DNA of 38,870 bases from Crocosphaera sp. (GTDB lineage: Bacteria; Cyanobacteriota; Cyanobacteriia; Cyanobacteriales; Microcystaceae): assembly GCF_030064895.1 (NCBI RefSeq), contig NZ_JASJEB010000090.1:1-38870 (forward strand), given 5' to 3'. The position numbers were made by a program, and so were the translations under genes. Numbering within the stretch: the first letter of the stretch is position 1; every line of letters starts with the position of its first letter. The notes beneath the pieces were generated by a model. That model did not search any database and was not told the DNA's origin. It was given only the letters and a program-made list of their open reading frames with translations. This document shows, piece after piece, positions 1 to 8,125 of this stretch.

Positions 1-2
1 CT

Positions 3-107
3 CTTGCGGAAGGCGAGAGTCTGCCTGTGGAGGCTGTGTTAGACCAAAATAAGACTTGTCTTATTGAGGCAACGGCCAATGAGACGGGAAACCTCGAAGA
101 CGAATAA
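3..107 (+). CDS. tnpB: TnpB transposase-associated nuclease, C-terminal fragment (cut by window edge)
   Basis: An open frame enters from the window edge and ends at TAA 105-107 after 34 codons, with no start visible. The residues (LAEGESLPVEAVLDQ... ending NLEDE) resemble the variable tail that follows the last RuvC motif in cyanobacterial TnpB proteins of the IS200/IS605 and IS1341 groups. A strong hairpin typical of the right end of these elements begins 28 bp downstream, which supports the call more than the short peptide does. TnpB is an RNA-guided nuclease whose guide RNA covers the 3' end of its own gene. Whether the rest of the gene is intact cannot be seen. Confidence 0.6.
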   Translation, partial: LAEGESLPVEAVLDQNKTCLIEATANETGNLEDE

Positions 108-135
108 AACCGTCCTTGAGTTGAGTTGTCGTTGG

Positions 136-172
136 GAAGCCCCAACTTCAGCGAAGCAAGTTGGGGTACTTC
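136..172 (+). mobile_element. Right-end hairpin of the truncated IS200/IS605-type element
   Basis: GAAG 136-139 followed by CCCCAACTT 140-148 pairs with AAGTTGGGG 158-166 and CTTC 169-172. The loop is 9 nt (149-157) and the TA at 167-168 is bulged. A subterminal hairpin just past the tnpB stop is the usual right end of IS200/IS605 elements and part of the TnpB guide RNA scaffold. DNA beyond about 172 should be target sequence, but I cannot fix the cleavage site. Confidence 0.65.
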
Positions 173-220
173 ACAATGCTTATAATAATCTAAGGATTTT
201 TCAGAGAATAAATAACAGTT

Positions 221-850
221 ATGGAAGACCTTTGGTTTCAACCCTTTATTTGGACAGATTATCGCCTTGCTATTTTATTTACAGTCATCATCCCCTTAAT
301 TTTAAGTATTTGGGCTTTACTTAAACAAGTTGATGCCATTGGACGTTTATTCATTATTTATTGGCGAGTAGCTAGTTTATTATTGATTACAGTTTATTTA
401 TTAGCCCCTGGTTGGGTAGGAGAAAACTCTCCTTTTGAAGCATTTTGTGGACAAGTCGGCTTTATTGCTGCTTTAGCTGCACGTATCCTCATCCCCATTT
501 CTTTATGGTTTTGGGTGGATTTGAACGATGAAATTAAGGATTTACCGGGGAGTTTCCTGAAATTGATGGTAACTTCCTGGCGTTGGGCAGTCACAGTGTA
601 TGGTAGTATCGGTGCAATGGTTCATGTCCCTTTTCTCTCCTGTGCCATATCCCCAGACAGCTTAGAAACTCCATTTTGTCAAGCTTGGATACAAGCACCG
701 GTGGGTTATTGGTCTTTAATTCATGGGGATGCAACTGCTGGTTTTATGGGATTTATAGGTTTATTGGGATTATCAATTTATGTTCTCTATTTTGCCTATT
801 TTTTACTTATTCGTCTTGGAAAACAAGGAAGATCAGCGTTAGATCACTAA
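221..850 (+). CDS. DUF3177 family membrane protein
   Basis: A 209-residue integral membrane protein with about five hydrophobic segments (near residues 15-33, 43-62, 72-95, 124-143 and 175-200). The length and the WTDYRLA...GRLFIIYWRVASLL opening match the DUF3177 family, which is nearly confined to cyanobacteria and plastid-bearing lineages. Function is unknown. A polar stretch with two or three cysteines (PFLSCAISPDSLETPFCQAW) lies between the fourth and fifth segments and could be lumenal or periplasmic. The ATG at 221 has no clear Shine-Dalgarno sequence. The gene stands alone between a TnpB remnant and a MITE-like element that begins 3 bp after its stop. Confidence 0.8.
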   Translation: MEDLWFQPFIWTDYRLAILFTVIIPLILSIWALLKQVDAIGRLFIIYWRVASLLLITVYLLAPGWVGENSPFEAFCGQVGFIAALAARILIPISLWFWVDLNDEIKDLPGSFLKLMVTSWRWAVTVYGSIGAMVHVPFLSCAISPDSLETPFCQAWIQAPVGYWSLIHGDATAGFMGFIGLLGLSIYVLYFAYFLLIRLGKQGRSALDH

Positions 851-852
851 AA

Positions 853-980
853 TAAGCTGTTAAGCATCTAAATTACTATACTAGACTGACACCGGAGACG
901 TGGGGAAAGGGAGACGGGGAGACGGTTTGCTAATTTATTGCTTAACTTTATGATATGGGGTTTAAATGCAAAACAGCTTA
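853..980. mobile_element. MITE-like element, copy 1 (128 bp, about 20-bp inverted ends)
   Basis: The left end TAAGCTGTTAAGCATCTAAA (853-872) and the reverse complement of the right end (961-980) match at about 16 of 20 positions. The element begins and ends with TA, as expected for a TA-duplicating element of the IS630/Tc1-mariner kind. The centre is G-rich with GGGAGAC-like units. There is no coding capacity. A second copy lies at 36820-36944. Mobilisation by an IS630-type transposase is inference. Confidence 0.7.
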
Positions 981-1028
981 ATAGATAATGAATAATTACT
1001 TACATCTTCTTGAATTAATTGTTAATTA

Positions 1029-2900
1029 TTAATTGATAAAATGGTTTTCTAATTCAATAATTGCTTTTAAAGAAGCTTGAGTTTTTCCCTCTTTTTTATT
1101 TTGTCCCAAAGCTTCTGTTTCAATCAGCATTTCATCTGACCATTGAACCTGACAACAACATCGCCATTGATCGTCTATTTTATTGTATAAATAAACTGGA
1201 TTTTTAAGCTTTGATCGCTGCAATACGGTGTGTAAATAGGCGATAGGATTATTGATAGCTTCTGAAGGAACCATTGATAAGTCTAATGGTTCTTCACTAA
1301 TAACAGAAGCAGGGGCTAAGAAGGTAGTTTCTTCTTTTATTTGATCGTCTAAAGCAGTTTGATCAATCTCTGTAACTTCATGTAATTTATCTTCTAATTT
1401 TCCTTGTAACCAATGAAGATTAGATTGGTGTTTAGCAGTTTGCTTACTATTAGCAATAGAGGGTTGACTTGTAGTCTTTTCTTCAAATACAGTCCAGAAA
1501 GCAAATTTTCCTGAACTTGTTTTTTTGTCAACATAATCCACAGTAGTTTGACCAACAGTAGCAGCAATTTGCAAAATTTGAGTTGCTAAGATAGGTTGTT
1601 CCTTTAAATAGTTTAATAGCTGTTCTTTAATCAAAGTTCGATTGTCGGGATTTTCATATTCACCAAACACCAAATAATATAAATCTGACGGTTTTAGAGT
1701 ACAATTTTCTAAACGTTGTTGCGCTTCAGGGACTAATTTATCTAGCTTAGAAAATTTAATACTCTCTTTGAGAACTTGGGAGAATTCTTTATCTGATAAA
1801 GTAGGAATAGTCTCTTGCTTATTCAAAATAGTAACAGTTTTAGCCAGACGCTGTTCTCTAAAATGTTCGTTACGTTTTTCTTTGACTTCTTGTTTTTTAT
1901 CGTTGATATGTTTGGCGATCGCTTGTAATTCTTCTACCTTATAAGGAGACTCTTTCTCCTCAATGAAAACCCTTTTAAGAATGCGATGATTGATATAGTC
2001 AGCGAAGCGACGGATAGGTGAAGTAAAATGGGTATAAGCCCCAACAGACAGGGCAAAATGGCCAATTACAGCCGGGGAATAAGTAGCAGGGTTTAACCAA
2101 CTTTGCAGTTTCTGACGCACTAACTCTGGTAGTCCAAGGGTAGTTAACGTTTCCATTAAAAGTTGATTCTCAGGGGCGATGGCTGAAGCTGTATGATTAC
2201 GGTATAAGATGGGCAGTCGGTGTTCTTCTGCTAAACTAGCTACGGCAGTATTAGCCAAGACCATAAACTCTTGAATAATTTGTTGAGAATGGTATAAGGG
2301 AGTCTCGATTAATCGTCCTTCCTCGTCCAAAGTAACCCCAGCGATGGTACTTTGACCAAAAGCCCCTCGTTTTTGCCGTTTCCAGGCGAGTTTTTGCGCC
2401 CAGAGTTCACAATAGCGTAAAACTTGAAACAGAGGCTTTGAAGGGTCATGTAGGGTCTTATCCGCACTTATATAAGAGAATCTCTTAATGCTATTTAGAT
2501 GGGTAGATAAGAGTTGAGTTTTTTTGATATTGGCCGCTTCATCTAAAGTAATGCGAATTGTAATAGTCCATCGGGGTTTATCTTCGAGTAAGGATAGTTT
2601 ATCCTCCGATAACTGACGGGGAAACATAGGGTTATTACCTGTGGCCAAATAACGGGTTTCCACCCTTGAAAATGCTTGTTGTTCCAGTTGGGAGTTGCGG
2701 GGAACTAAAGCAGTAACATCGGCAATATGAACAGAAATGACCACCCCTGACTGATTGGGTTCTATCCACAAAGCATCATCTAAGTCTTTTGAAGTTTCGC
2801 TATCAATAGTAAACCCTAAAACCTGTTTTCTATCATCAATGTTTAAGGGTTCTTGCAGCAGTTTATTGATTTCATCATGAGGAATAAGAGAAGGGGTCAT
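1029..2900 (-). CDS. RNase II/R family (RNB) exoribonuclease with dsRBD-like C-terminus
   Basis: A 623-residue protein with an RNB catalytic domain at about 25-310. The metal-binding acidic set is complete: D33, D39, D41 and D42 match the spacing of D201/D207/D209/D210 in E. coli RNase II, and TSPIRRFADYINHR (293-306) is the conserved arginine-containing motif. It should degrade RNA 3' to 5' in the cytoplasm. Two things differ from the family pattern. There is no room for the N-terminal cold-shock domains, and I see no C-terminal S1 domain. Instead residues 551-623 read like a double-stranded RNA-binding domain, ending NKKEGKTQASLKAIIELE, and 435-502 look like a second, weaker one. The gene follows a response regulator by 17 bp on the same strand, so the two are probably co-transcribed. 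Confidence 0.9.
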   Translation of the reverse strand: MTPSLIPHDEINKLLQEPLNIDDRKQVLGFTIDSETSKDLDDALWIEPNQSGVVISVHIADVTALVPRNSQLEQQAFSRVETRYLATGNNPMFPRQLSEDKLSLLEDKPRWTITIRITLDEAANIKKTQLLSTHLNSIKRFSYISADKTLHDPSKPLFQVLRYCELWAQKLAWKRQKRGAFGQSTIAGVTLDEEGRLIETPLYHSQQIIQEFMVLANTAVASLAEEHRLPILYRNHTASAIAPENQLLMETLTTLGLPELVRQKLQSWLNPATYSPAVIGHFALSVGAYTHFTSPIRRFADYINHRILKRVFIEEKESPYKVEELQAIAKHINDKKQEVKEKRNEHFREQRLAKTVTILNKQETIPTLSDKEFSQVLKESIKFSKLDKLVPEAQQRLENCTLKPSDLYYLVFGEYENPDNRTLIKEQLLNYLKEQPILATQILQIAATVGQTTVDYVDKKTSSGKFAFWTVFEEKTTSQPSIANSKQTAKHQSNLHWLQGKLEDKLHEVTEIDQTALDDQIKEETTFLAPASVISEEPLDLSMVPSEAINNPIAYLHTVLQRSKLKNPVYLYNKIDDQWRCCCQVQWSDEMLIETEALGQNKKEGKTQASLKAIIELENHFIN

Positions 2901-2917
2901 TTTTATTTACTGAATTT

Positions 2918-3550
2918 TCAAACTAAACCGGAACGTAAAGCAACAACAGCAGCTTGTACGCGATCATCCACAGCTAATTTGTTCATAATACCTCGAACGT
3001 GGGTTTTAATGGTATTGGTGCTTAAGTATAAGTCTTCGGCAATTTCATTGTTACTTTTCCCTTCTACAATTAACTTTAAAACCTCTAATTCTCGTTCTGA
3101 TAAGAGGCCAATATTTTGATTAGGTTCTGGGGTGGGAGGTTTCAAGTTATTTAAGACTAATCGAGCAATTTGGGGATCAAGATAAGTCGCCCCATCTTGG
3201 GCCGCCTCAATAGCTGCTAATAATCGCTCTAAACTTGCCCCTTTGATACAATAAGCATCGGCACCACTGGATAAAGCGGCCACTACCTCGGTTTGTAAGG
3301 TATGGGACGTTAACATGACCACATGAATATCTGGTAACTGTTCTTTGATTTGCTTAGTAGCTGCGATCCCATCCAAACGGGGTAGTCCGATGTCCATAAC
3401 TACTAAATCAGGTTTGAGTTCCAAAGCTTTTTGAACACCGATGTAGCCGTCTTCAGCTTGTCCAACAATCTCAAAGTTGGGATGTTCGCTTAAAGCTTGT
3501 TCTAAGCCTAACTGCATCAGGGGGTCGTCTTCAACGATTAAAATTCGCAT
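2918..3550 (-). CDS. NarL/FixJ-type response regulator
   Basis: A 210-residue two-domain regulator. The receiver domain (1-120) has the acidic pair E7/D8/D9, the phosphoacceptor D53 (VVMDIGLP), the switch T81 and the conserved K103. The C-terminal LuxR-type helix-turn-helix (about 146-207) contains LSERELEVLKLIVEGKSNNE and the recognition helix STNTIKTHVRGI. It is therefore a phosphorylation-controlled DNA-binding transcription factor. No kinase is adjacent; the histidine kinase at 4431 is 0.9 kb away on the opposite strand and is only a possible partner. The gene lies immediately upstream of the RNB ribonuclease gene, with a 17-bp gap, suggesting one transcript from a promoter in 3551-3718. 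Confidence 0.93.
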   Translation of the reverse strand: MRILIVEDDPLMQLGLEQALSEHPNFEIVGQAEDGYIGVQKALELKPDLVVMDIGLPRLDGIAATKQIKEQLPDIHVVMLTSHTLQTEVVAALSSGADAYCIKGASLERLLAAIEAAQDGATYLDPQIARLVLNNLKPPTPEPNQNIGLLSERELEVLKLIVEGKSNNEIAEDLYLSTNTIKTHVRGIMNKLAVDDRVQAAVVALRSGLV

Positions 3551-3718
3551 GGGGTTTAATAAAGGATAATGGATAATTAAATTGTAGAATAATACCCCAA
3601 ATCTAAATCTAAAATATCAATTCTACTTGTTACCAAACTTTATATTTGATAAAAAAAACCCTTAGAAGTATAGAATACAAATGAACAAAGTGTTTATTAT
3701 TGTCTAAGTGAGAGAATT

Positions 3719-3961
3719 ATGTCAAAAACTATAACCATTCGTTTGGACGATGAAAAGTATGAACTGTTTAAGAAGTTTGCTGCTATAGATAACAGGGCTA
3801 TTTCTAATTTTATTGAGACAGCAACTTTAAGATATATTGAACAGCTAGAGTATGCTGACGAGGATGAAATGGCTGAAATTAATTCTGATGAAGACTTACA
3901 ACAATCATTAAAACGCGGACGAACTGATGTCACAAAAAATAGAAAGCGCCGAGTTACCTAA
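3719..3961 (+). CDS. RelB/CopG-type antitoxin
   Basis: An 80-residue protein opening with SKTITIRLDDEKYELFKKFAAIDNRAISNFIETAT, a ribbon-helix-helix DNA-binding pattern: a short beta strand with alternating polar residues, then two helices. The acidic middle (YADEDEMAEINSDEDLQQ) and basic tail fit the toxin-binding half of a type II antitoxin. It should bind and neutralise the downstream RelE-like toxin and repress the shared promoter. A GAGAGA ribosome-binding site at 3711-3716 sits 2 bp before the ATG, which is close. The gene overlaps the toxin gene by 35 bp, indicating coupled translation. Confidence 0.88.
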   Translation: MSKTITIRLDDEKYELFKKFAAIDNRAISNFIETATLRYIEQLEYADEDEMAEINSDEDLQQSLKRGRTDVTKNRKRRVT

Positions 3962-4232
3962 CTATCAAGTCTTTATCGCCTCTGAATATGATAAACAGAT
4001 CAAGAAGTTTCCCTCAAAAGATAGAGCTTTTATTGAGAAGAAAATGGCAGAATATGTTATCCCTCAGTTAAAAAAGGAGCCTCATTTTGGTTTAAATATT
4101 AAGAAACTGAAAAACTATGAGCCTCCAACTTGGCGTTACCGAATCGGGAAGTATAGAGTTTTTTATAAAATTGATACCGAAGCTAAAGAAGTGGACATCC
4201 TGACGATTTCTCCCAGAAAAGATGCTTATTAG
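3927..4232 (+). CDS. RelE/ParE-family toxin
   Basis: A 101-residue toxin of the RelE/ParE superfamily. The segment FIASEYDKQIKKFPSKDRAFIEKKMAEYV is the helical hairpin, and IKKLKNYEPPTWRYRIGKYRVFYKID followed by VDILTISPRKDAY is the beta-sheet core with its typical Arg/Lys/Tyr-rich surface. RelE proteins cleave mRNA on the ribosome, while ParE proteins inhibit gyrase. The basic PRKDAY tail and the RYRIGKYRVFY strand favour a RelE/YoeB-like RNase, but this is not proven. The start lies inside the antitoxin gene. The reading frame is intact, so the module is probably active. Confidence 0.9.
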   Translation: MSQKIESAELPNYQVFIASEYDKQIKKFPSKDRAFIEKKMAEYVIPQLKKEPHFGLNIKKLKNYEPPTWRYRIGKYRVFYKIDTEAKEVDILTISPRKDAY

Positions 4233-4430
4233 GTAGCTTGTTAACAAAAACTATTGACCTTCTAAGCGATCGCATCTAATTATTCAGAAGGATTAGTTGA
4301 AGAGATCGATCAATTTACCCAAGATAGGCCAGAGGAATGACAGTGTTATGCTGAAATTCACCCATCTAGGGGAGGCAAAAAGATTCTCTCCTTAGGCACT
4401 CTTTAAGTTAGAGTGAGAGAGTTAAATTTT

Positions 4431-6665
4431 ATGAGTTCACCTCGTCATCCCTGGCAATTGTTCGACTTTGCCGTTATCCCAGTAGCTCTGGCCTATTGGA
4501 TCAGTGGTTTATTGGCTCATGCAAGTACCAACCTTAACACGGAGGTTGCCCCTCTTTGGGTTCCCAGTGGCATTGCTTTAACTGCATTGCTAATTTATGG
4601 GGAAAAAGTCTGGTTAGGCATTTTTCTGGGTGATGCTCTGTTGATGTTTGCTTTAGGAGTAAACTGGGGACTAATCCTAAGTTCTGCTGGCGGTAGCACC
4701 CTCTGTGCTTGGTTAGGGTTTAAATTATTGCGTTGGTGCGGTTTTTCCTCTCGTTTGTCTCGCATCGATGATGTGGTCCGGTTAATCTTGTTAGCAGGGA
4801 TGCTTGCTTCTGGGGTCAATGCAACCTTAGAAAGCTTGTCAGCTTTGTTGATGGGTTCTCTCAATTGGCAGAATTTTGCCTCACACTGGTGGATGGTGGG
4901 GTTAGGGGACTGTAGTAGTATTTTGGTGATAACGCCTTTTGTATTGCGAATTTGCCTTGATGGGGCAGGTTTATTTCGGCGTTATCACAAACAGCGAGTT
5001 ATCGAAGTGATTATCTGTAGCGGACTTTTATTGGGGTTAAGTTGGATGGTTTTTTCTCATCATAACCAGGTAGATATGTTAATGGAAGGCAGTTTGAGTA
5101 ATGCTCGTTATTTGGAATATTTACCTTTCCCCATCGTGGTTTGGGCGGCTATTCGCTTCCAAACTTGGGGGGCGGTTTTAGGTAGTTTCTGTTTAGCTTT
5201 ATTGGCGATCGCGGGAACACTCCAAGGAGTCGGTCCGTTTGTGATACAAACTAATAATGATTCTCAAACTATTTTGTTGCTACAAATGTTTATTATTGTT
5301 GTCAGTGGCACTGCTTTATTATTATCAGCAGCAGTGACAGAAAGACAACGGGCAGAACTACAGTTAAGAAGAACTTTAGAACGGGATCATTTGTTGGCGG
5401 AAGTGTCTTTGAAAATTCGTCAATCTCTTGATTTGGAACAGATTTTTAAGACTACTGTTACAGAAATTCGTCAGTTAATTAAGGCAGATAGGGTATTTAT
5501 TGCATCTTGGCAAGATAGCGGACGTATTGAGGTGGTAGCTGAGTCCCTTAATGGTGATTATCCTAGTTTATTAGGAAGTAATGCTAGGGATAATTTGTTA
5601 ACGGCTTTACCGTATCTTTTTACCCAGGCAGAAACGTTTATTGCTGATGATATTACCAACTTTAATTTATCCCCAACGGTACAAGAATATACCCAACGTT
5701 ATCAGATTAAGGCTGCTTTGGTAGTGCCTTTACATTTAGATGGTAAACCATTAGGTTTATTGGTAGCTCATCAATGTTTAGGAGTCCGTCGTTGGCATAA
5801 ACAAGAGGTGAAATTATTAGAACAATTAGCCGGTCAAGTTATGATTGCTATGAGTCAGTCCCAACTTTACCAAACGGTACAAAAGTTGAATTGTAATTTA
5901 GAAAAACAGGTAGAAGAACGCACCCATCAACTACAAGAAAAAATCAGAGAAGTTCAAAAGTTACATGATATGAAGGCGGTGTTTTTACAGGCAGTTTCCC
6001 ATGATTTACGTACGTCGATTATGGGTTTATTAATGTTGTTAAAAAATAGACAAAATTGTGCTGGAGATAGCTTAACTTTATCTCGGTCTATTCTGGATAG
6101 AATGATCAATAGTAGTGAGCGTCAATTAACTTTAATTAATGCACTATCTGAGGATCATTTTTCTGAAGAACGACATTTAATGATTCATTCTGAACCGTTA
6201 TCTTTATCTGAATTCATTAATGAACTTATCCGAGAATGGCAGCCATTGTTACAGCAAAATCAAGCTAATTTAATTGCTAATATTAACCATAATTTACCCT
6301 TGATTTGTGGAGACAAAGAACAACTTCATCATGTGTTTGATCATCTTGTTACTAATTCCCTAAAACATAATCCTCCTGGAATTAATTTAGGTATTGATGT
6401 AACGGTTAAACAAGGAATGATCTATTGCAGTTTAACTGATAATGGGGTAGGAATGTGTGAACAACAATGTGATCAATTGTTTAAATTATACCTTCGTAGT
6501 TTACACGATAGAAGAAGAACTGGTATCGGTTTAGGTTCTTACCAATGTCGTCAAATTATTGAAGCACATGGGGGTAAAATTGGGGTAAGAAGTACCCCCG
6601 GTCATGGCTGTCAATTCTGGTTTACCCTTCCTATGGCTAAAAGTCAACCTTCAGCAGTAAGTTGA
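4431..6665 (+). CDS. MASE1-GAF sensor histidine kinase
   Basis: A 744-residue membrane sensor kinase. Residues about 8-305 form a MASE1 sensor with eight or more membrane helices, including the APLWVPSGIALTALL signature. A GAF domain follows at about 335-480, ending in the phytochrome-like pattern LGLLVAHQC...RRW...LLEQLAGQVMIA, and then a coiled coil at about 480-512. The HisKA helix carries the phosphoacceptor H524 in AVSHDLRTS. The ATPase domain has an N-box (VFDHLVTNSLKHNP), DNGVGM, and a G2 box reading RTGIGLG. ATG 4431 is preferred to the GTG at 4413 because GAGAGAG lies 9 bp upstream of it. The ligand is unknown. No regulator gene is co-transcribed, so the partner could be the orphan regulator at 2918-3550. 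Confidence 0.92.
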   Translation: MSSPRHPWQLFDFAVIPVALAYWISGLLAHASTNLNTEVAPLWVPSGIALTALLIYGEKVWLGIFLGDALLMFALGVNWGLILSSAGGSTLCAWLGFKLLRWCGFSSRLSRIDDVVRLILLAGMLASGVNATLESLSALLMGSLNWQNFASHWWMVGLGDCSSILVITPFVLRICLDGAGLFRRYHKQRVIEVIICSGLLLGLSWMVFSHHNQVDMLMEGSLSNARYLEYLPFPIVVWAAIRFQTWGAVLGSFCLALLAIAGTLQGVGPFVIQTNNDSQTILLLQMFIIVVSGTALLLSAAVTERQRAELQLRRTLERDHLLAEVSLKIRQSLDLEQIFKTTVTEIRQLIKADRVFIASWQDSGRIEVVAESLNGDYPSLLGSNARDNLLTALPYLFTQAETFIADDITNFNLSPTVQEYTQRYQIKAALVVPLHLDGKPLGLLVAHQCLGVRRWHKQEVKLLEQLAGQVMIAMSQSQLYQTVQKLNCNLEKQVEERTHQLQEKIREVQKLHDMKAVFLQAVSHDLRTSIMGLLMLLKNRQNCAGDSLTLSRSILDRMINSSERQLTLINALSEDHFSEERHLMIHSEPLSLSEFINELIREWQPLLQQNQANLIANINHNLPLICGDKEQLHHVFDHLVTNSLKHNPPGINLGIDVTVKQGMIYCSLTDNGVGMCEQQCDQLFKLYLRSLHDRRRTGIGLGSYQCRQIIEAHGGKIGVRSTPGHGCQFWFTLPMAKSQPSAVS

Positions 6666-6796
6666 AAGAATTTAGAATGGGTAAATTATCACAAAAAATT
6701 AGTTCTTAAAACGGCTAATTTCTTAATTAAAGATTAACAAGTTCAGTCCTTGATAATTTTTCTGTAAAAATGAGAATAGAGCGTTTCTCGGACTCA

Positions 6797-6874
6797 TGAG
6801 GTACACTTAATATCTAACTCCGAACTCTGAACTCCGAACTCCGAACTCCTAAAACTAGAAAACGGTGTACCTCA
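6797..6874. repeat. Heptamer tandem repeat bracketed by a 10-bp inverted repeat
   Basis: Five consecutive 7-bp units of AACTCCG type occupy 6816-6850. The second unit has one substitution and the fifth ends in T. They are bracketed by TGAGGTACAC (6797-6806) and its exact complement GTGTACCTCA (6865-6874), so the whole 78-bp block can fold as a stem with the repeats in the loop. Short tandemly repeated heptamers (STRR) are a known cyanobacterial repeat class. The flanking inverted repeat suggests a discrete element rather than simple slippage. Confidence 0.75.
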
Positions 6875-6918
6875 CAAGTATGGTAAATGCTATAGTATCT
6901 TTATTTATTTAATGGATT

Positions 6919-7719
6919 ATGAAGCTTCCTCCTCAGTTAGAAAACCTAAGAAAAGAGTTAGAAGCAACCAAAAAACTCTATCTAAAAATAACCCCTTCTT
7001 TTAGTAATAAACTGACTTTATGGGAGAGTAAGTTTGGAGGAGAACCCTATTTTCCTAAACAGTTAGAATATCCCAAAAGTCCAGACGGTAATCCTTTAGT
7101 TTTATTAGCTCAAATTAATTTTTCTGAAACTTTATTATTAGAGAATTTTCCTAAAGAAGGAATCTTACAATTTTATATCGATAGTTATCATGATTTATAT
7201 GGGATGAGTGATGAAGATTTGGCTGAGCAAACATATTTTCGAGTTATTTATTTTGATAAGATTGATTTAGATGAAAACAATTTAATTACTGATTTTAGTT
7301 TCTTACCAAGTATTGATGATCCTGATGTTATTTTACCATTTATTGGTAGTTTTGCCTTGAATTTTACTCAAAAATATGAGCCGATGACAGGGTGTGATTA
7401 TCGTTTAGAAACAATGATAGAAAATTTTGTCAGTGACTTAGAAGAAAATATAGATTATTATGATCTTTTAGATGATTATTTTGACTTATACGCAGGAGAA
7501 GAACATAAATTAGGGGGTTATCCTTTTTTTACTCAAGATGATCCCAGAATGAATTTTGATGAAGATATAGAACCTTATGAATTACTGTTTCAAATGGTCT
7601 CTGATGAAGACGCTGACATTATCTGGGGAGATATGGGAGTGGGTAACTTTTTTATTCAACCTTCTGCACTCAAAAATTTAGATTTTAGTCAGGTTATTTA
7701 TTCTTACGATTGTTCTTAA
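6919..7719 (+). CDS. YwqG-like (DUF1963) protein
   Basis: A 266-residue soluble acidic protein. The opening pattern (SKFGGEPYFPKQLEYPKSPDGNPLVLLAQINF) and the closing LGGYPFFTQDDPR...WGDMGVGNFFIQPSALKNLDFSQVIYSYDC are diagnostic of the YwqG/DUF1963 family. Members occur widely in bacteria; no biochemical function is established, and they often sit in accessory regions. No signal peptide or membrane helix is visible. The ATG at 6919 lacks an obvious Shine-Dalgarno sequence. The gene is followed by a coiled-coil membrane protein and a repeat array, consistent with a variable region. Confidence 0.88.
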   Translation: MKLPPQLENLRKELEATKKLYLKITPSFSNKLTLWESKFGGEPYFPKQLEYPKSPDGNPLVLLAQINFSETLLLENFPKEGILQFYIDSYHDLYGMSDEDLAEQTYFRVIYFDKIDLDENNLITDFSFLPSIDDPDVILPFIGSFALNFTQKYEPMTGCDYRLETMIENFVSDLEENIDYYDLLDDYFDLYAGEEHKLGGYPFFTQDDPRMNFDEDIEPYELLFQMVSDEDADIIWGDMGVGNFFIQPSALKNLDFSQVIYSYDCS

Positions 7720-7789
7720 TCTCTAACAGATTATAACAGGTTATATTTAACCAGTAATAAAATAAAAGCAGTCTCCTGGAGTTTAACCC

Positions 7790-8119
7790 ATGAATGAACC
7801 TTCTACCGTTACTTATCCCACAGCAGACATACTCAAACGCATTGAGGACAAACTAGACAGCAATCATAAAGAAGTTAATCACAAGTTTGATAAGATAAAC
7901 GAACGTCTCACCAACTTAGAAGTAGGACAAGCAAAGTTGACTGAGAAAGTTAATGGTATAGATAAGCGACTGGAAAAGGTAGAAAGTAATCAAGAAATCT
8001 TAGTTAAGGAAGTATCTGACCTAAAGGGAGCTAAATCTCTCATTATTCCTATCATTGTCGCTGTAACAACTGCTTTCTTGACTTTGATAGCTCGATTGAT
8101 ACCTAATATTTTCCAGTAA
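7790..8119 (+). CDS. Small coiled-coil protein with C-terminal membrane anchor
   Basis: A 109-residue protein. Residues 12-80 are a near-continuous heptad-pattern coiled coil (HKFDKINERLTNLEVGQ, VNGIDKRLEKVESNQEILVKEV), and residues about 84-105 are a hydrophobic anchor (SLIIPIIVAVTTAFLTLIARLI). Small tail-anchored coiled coils like this are common in cyanobacterial genomes without assigned function. The leader before it (7726-7768) shares AACAGGTTATA-type sequence with the end of the downstream repeat array at about 8648-8682, so its promoter region may derive from the same repeat family. I do not recognise a named family. Confidence 0.7.
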   Translation: MNEPSTVTYPTADILKRIEDKLDSNHKEVNHKFDKINERLTNLEVGQAKLTEKVNGIDKRLEKVESNQEILVKEVSDLKGAKSLIIPIIVAVTTAFLTLIARLIPNIFQ

Positions 8120-8125
8120 TCAATC

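Noticed and set aside
64-324. 86-codon open frame across the TnpB end hairpin
   Set aside because: It runs through the hairpin and into the DUF3177 gene in another frame and reads as non-protein sequence.
4233-4430. Short coding-like pieces between the toxin gene and the kinase
   Set aside because: The pieces (such as EEIDQFTQDRPEE) are too short and stop at once; only a HIP1 site and a weak AGGGGAG/CTCTCCT hairpin are supportable.
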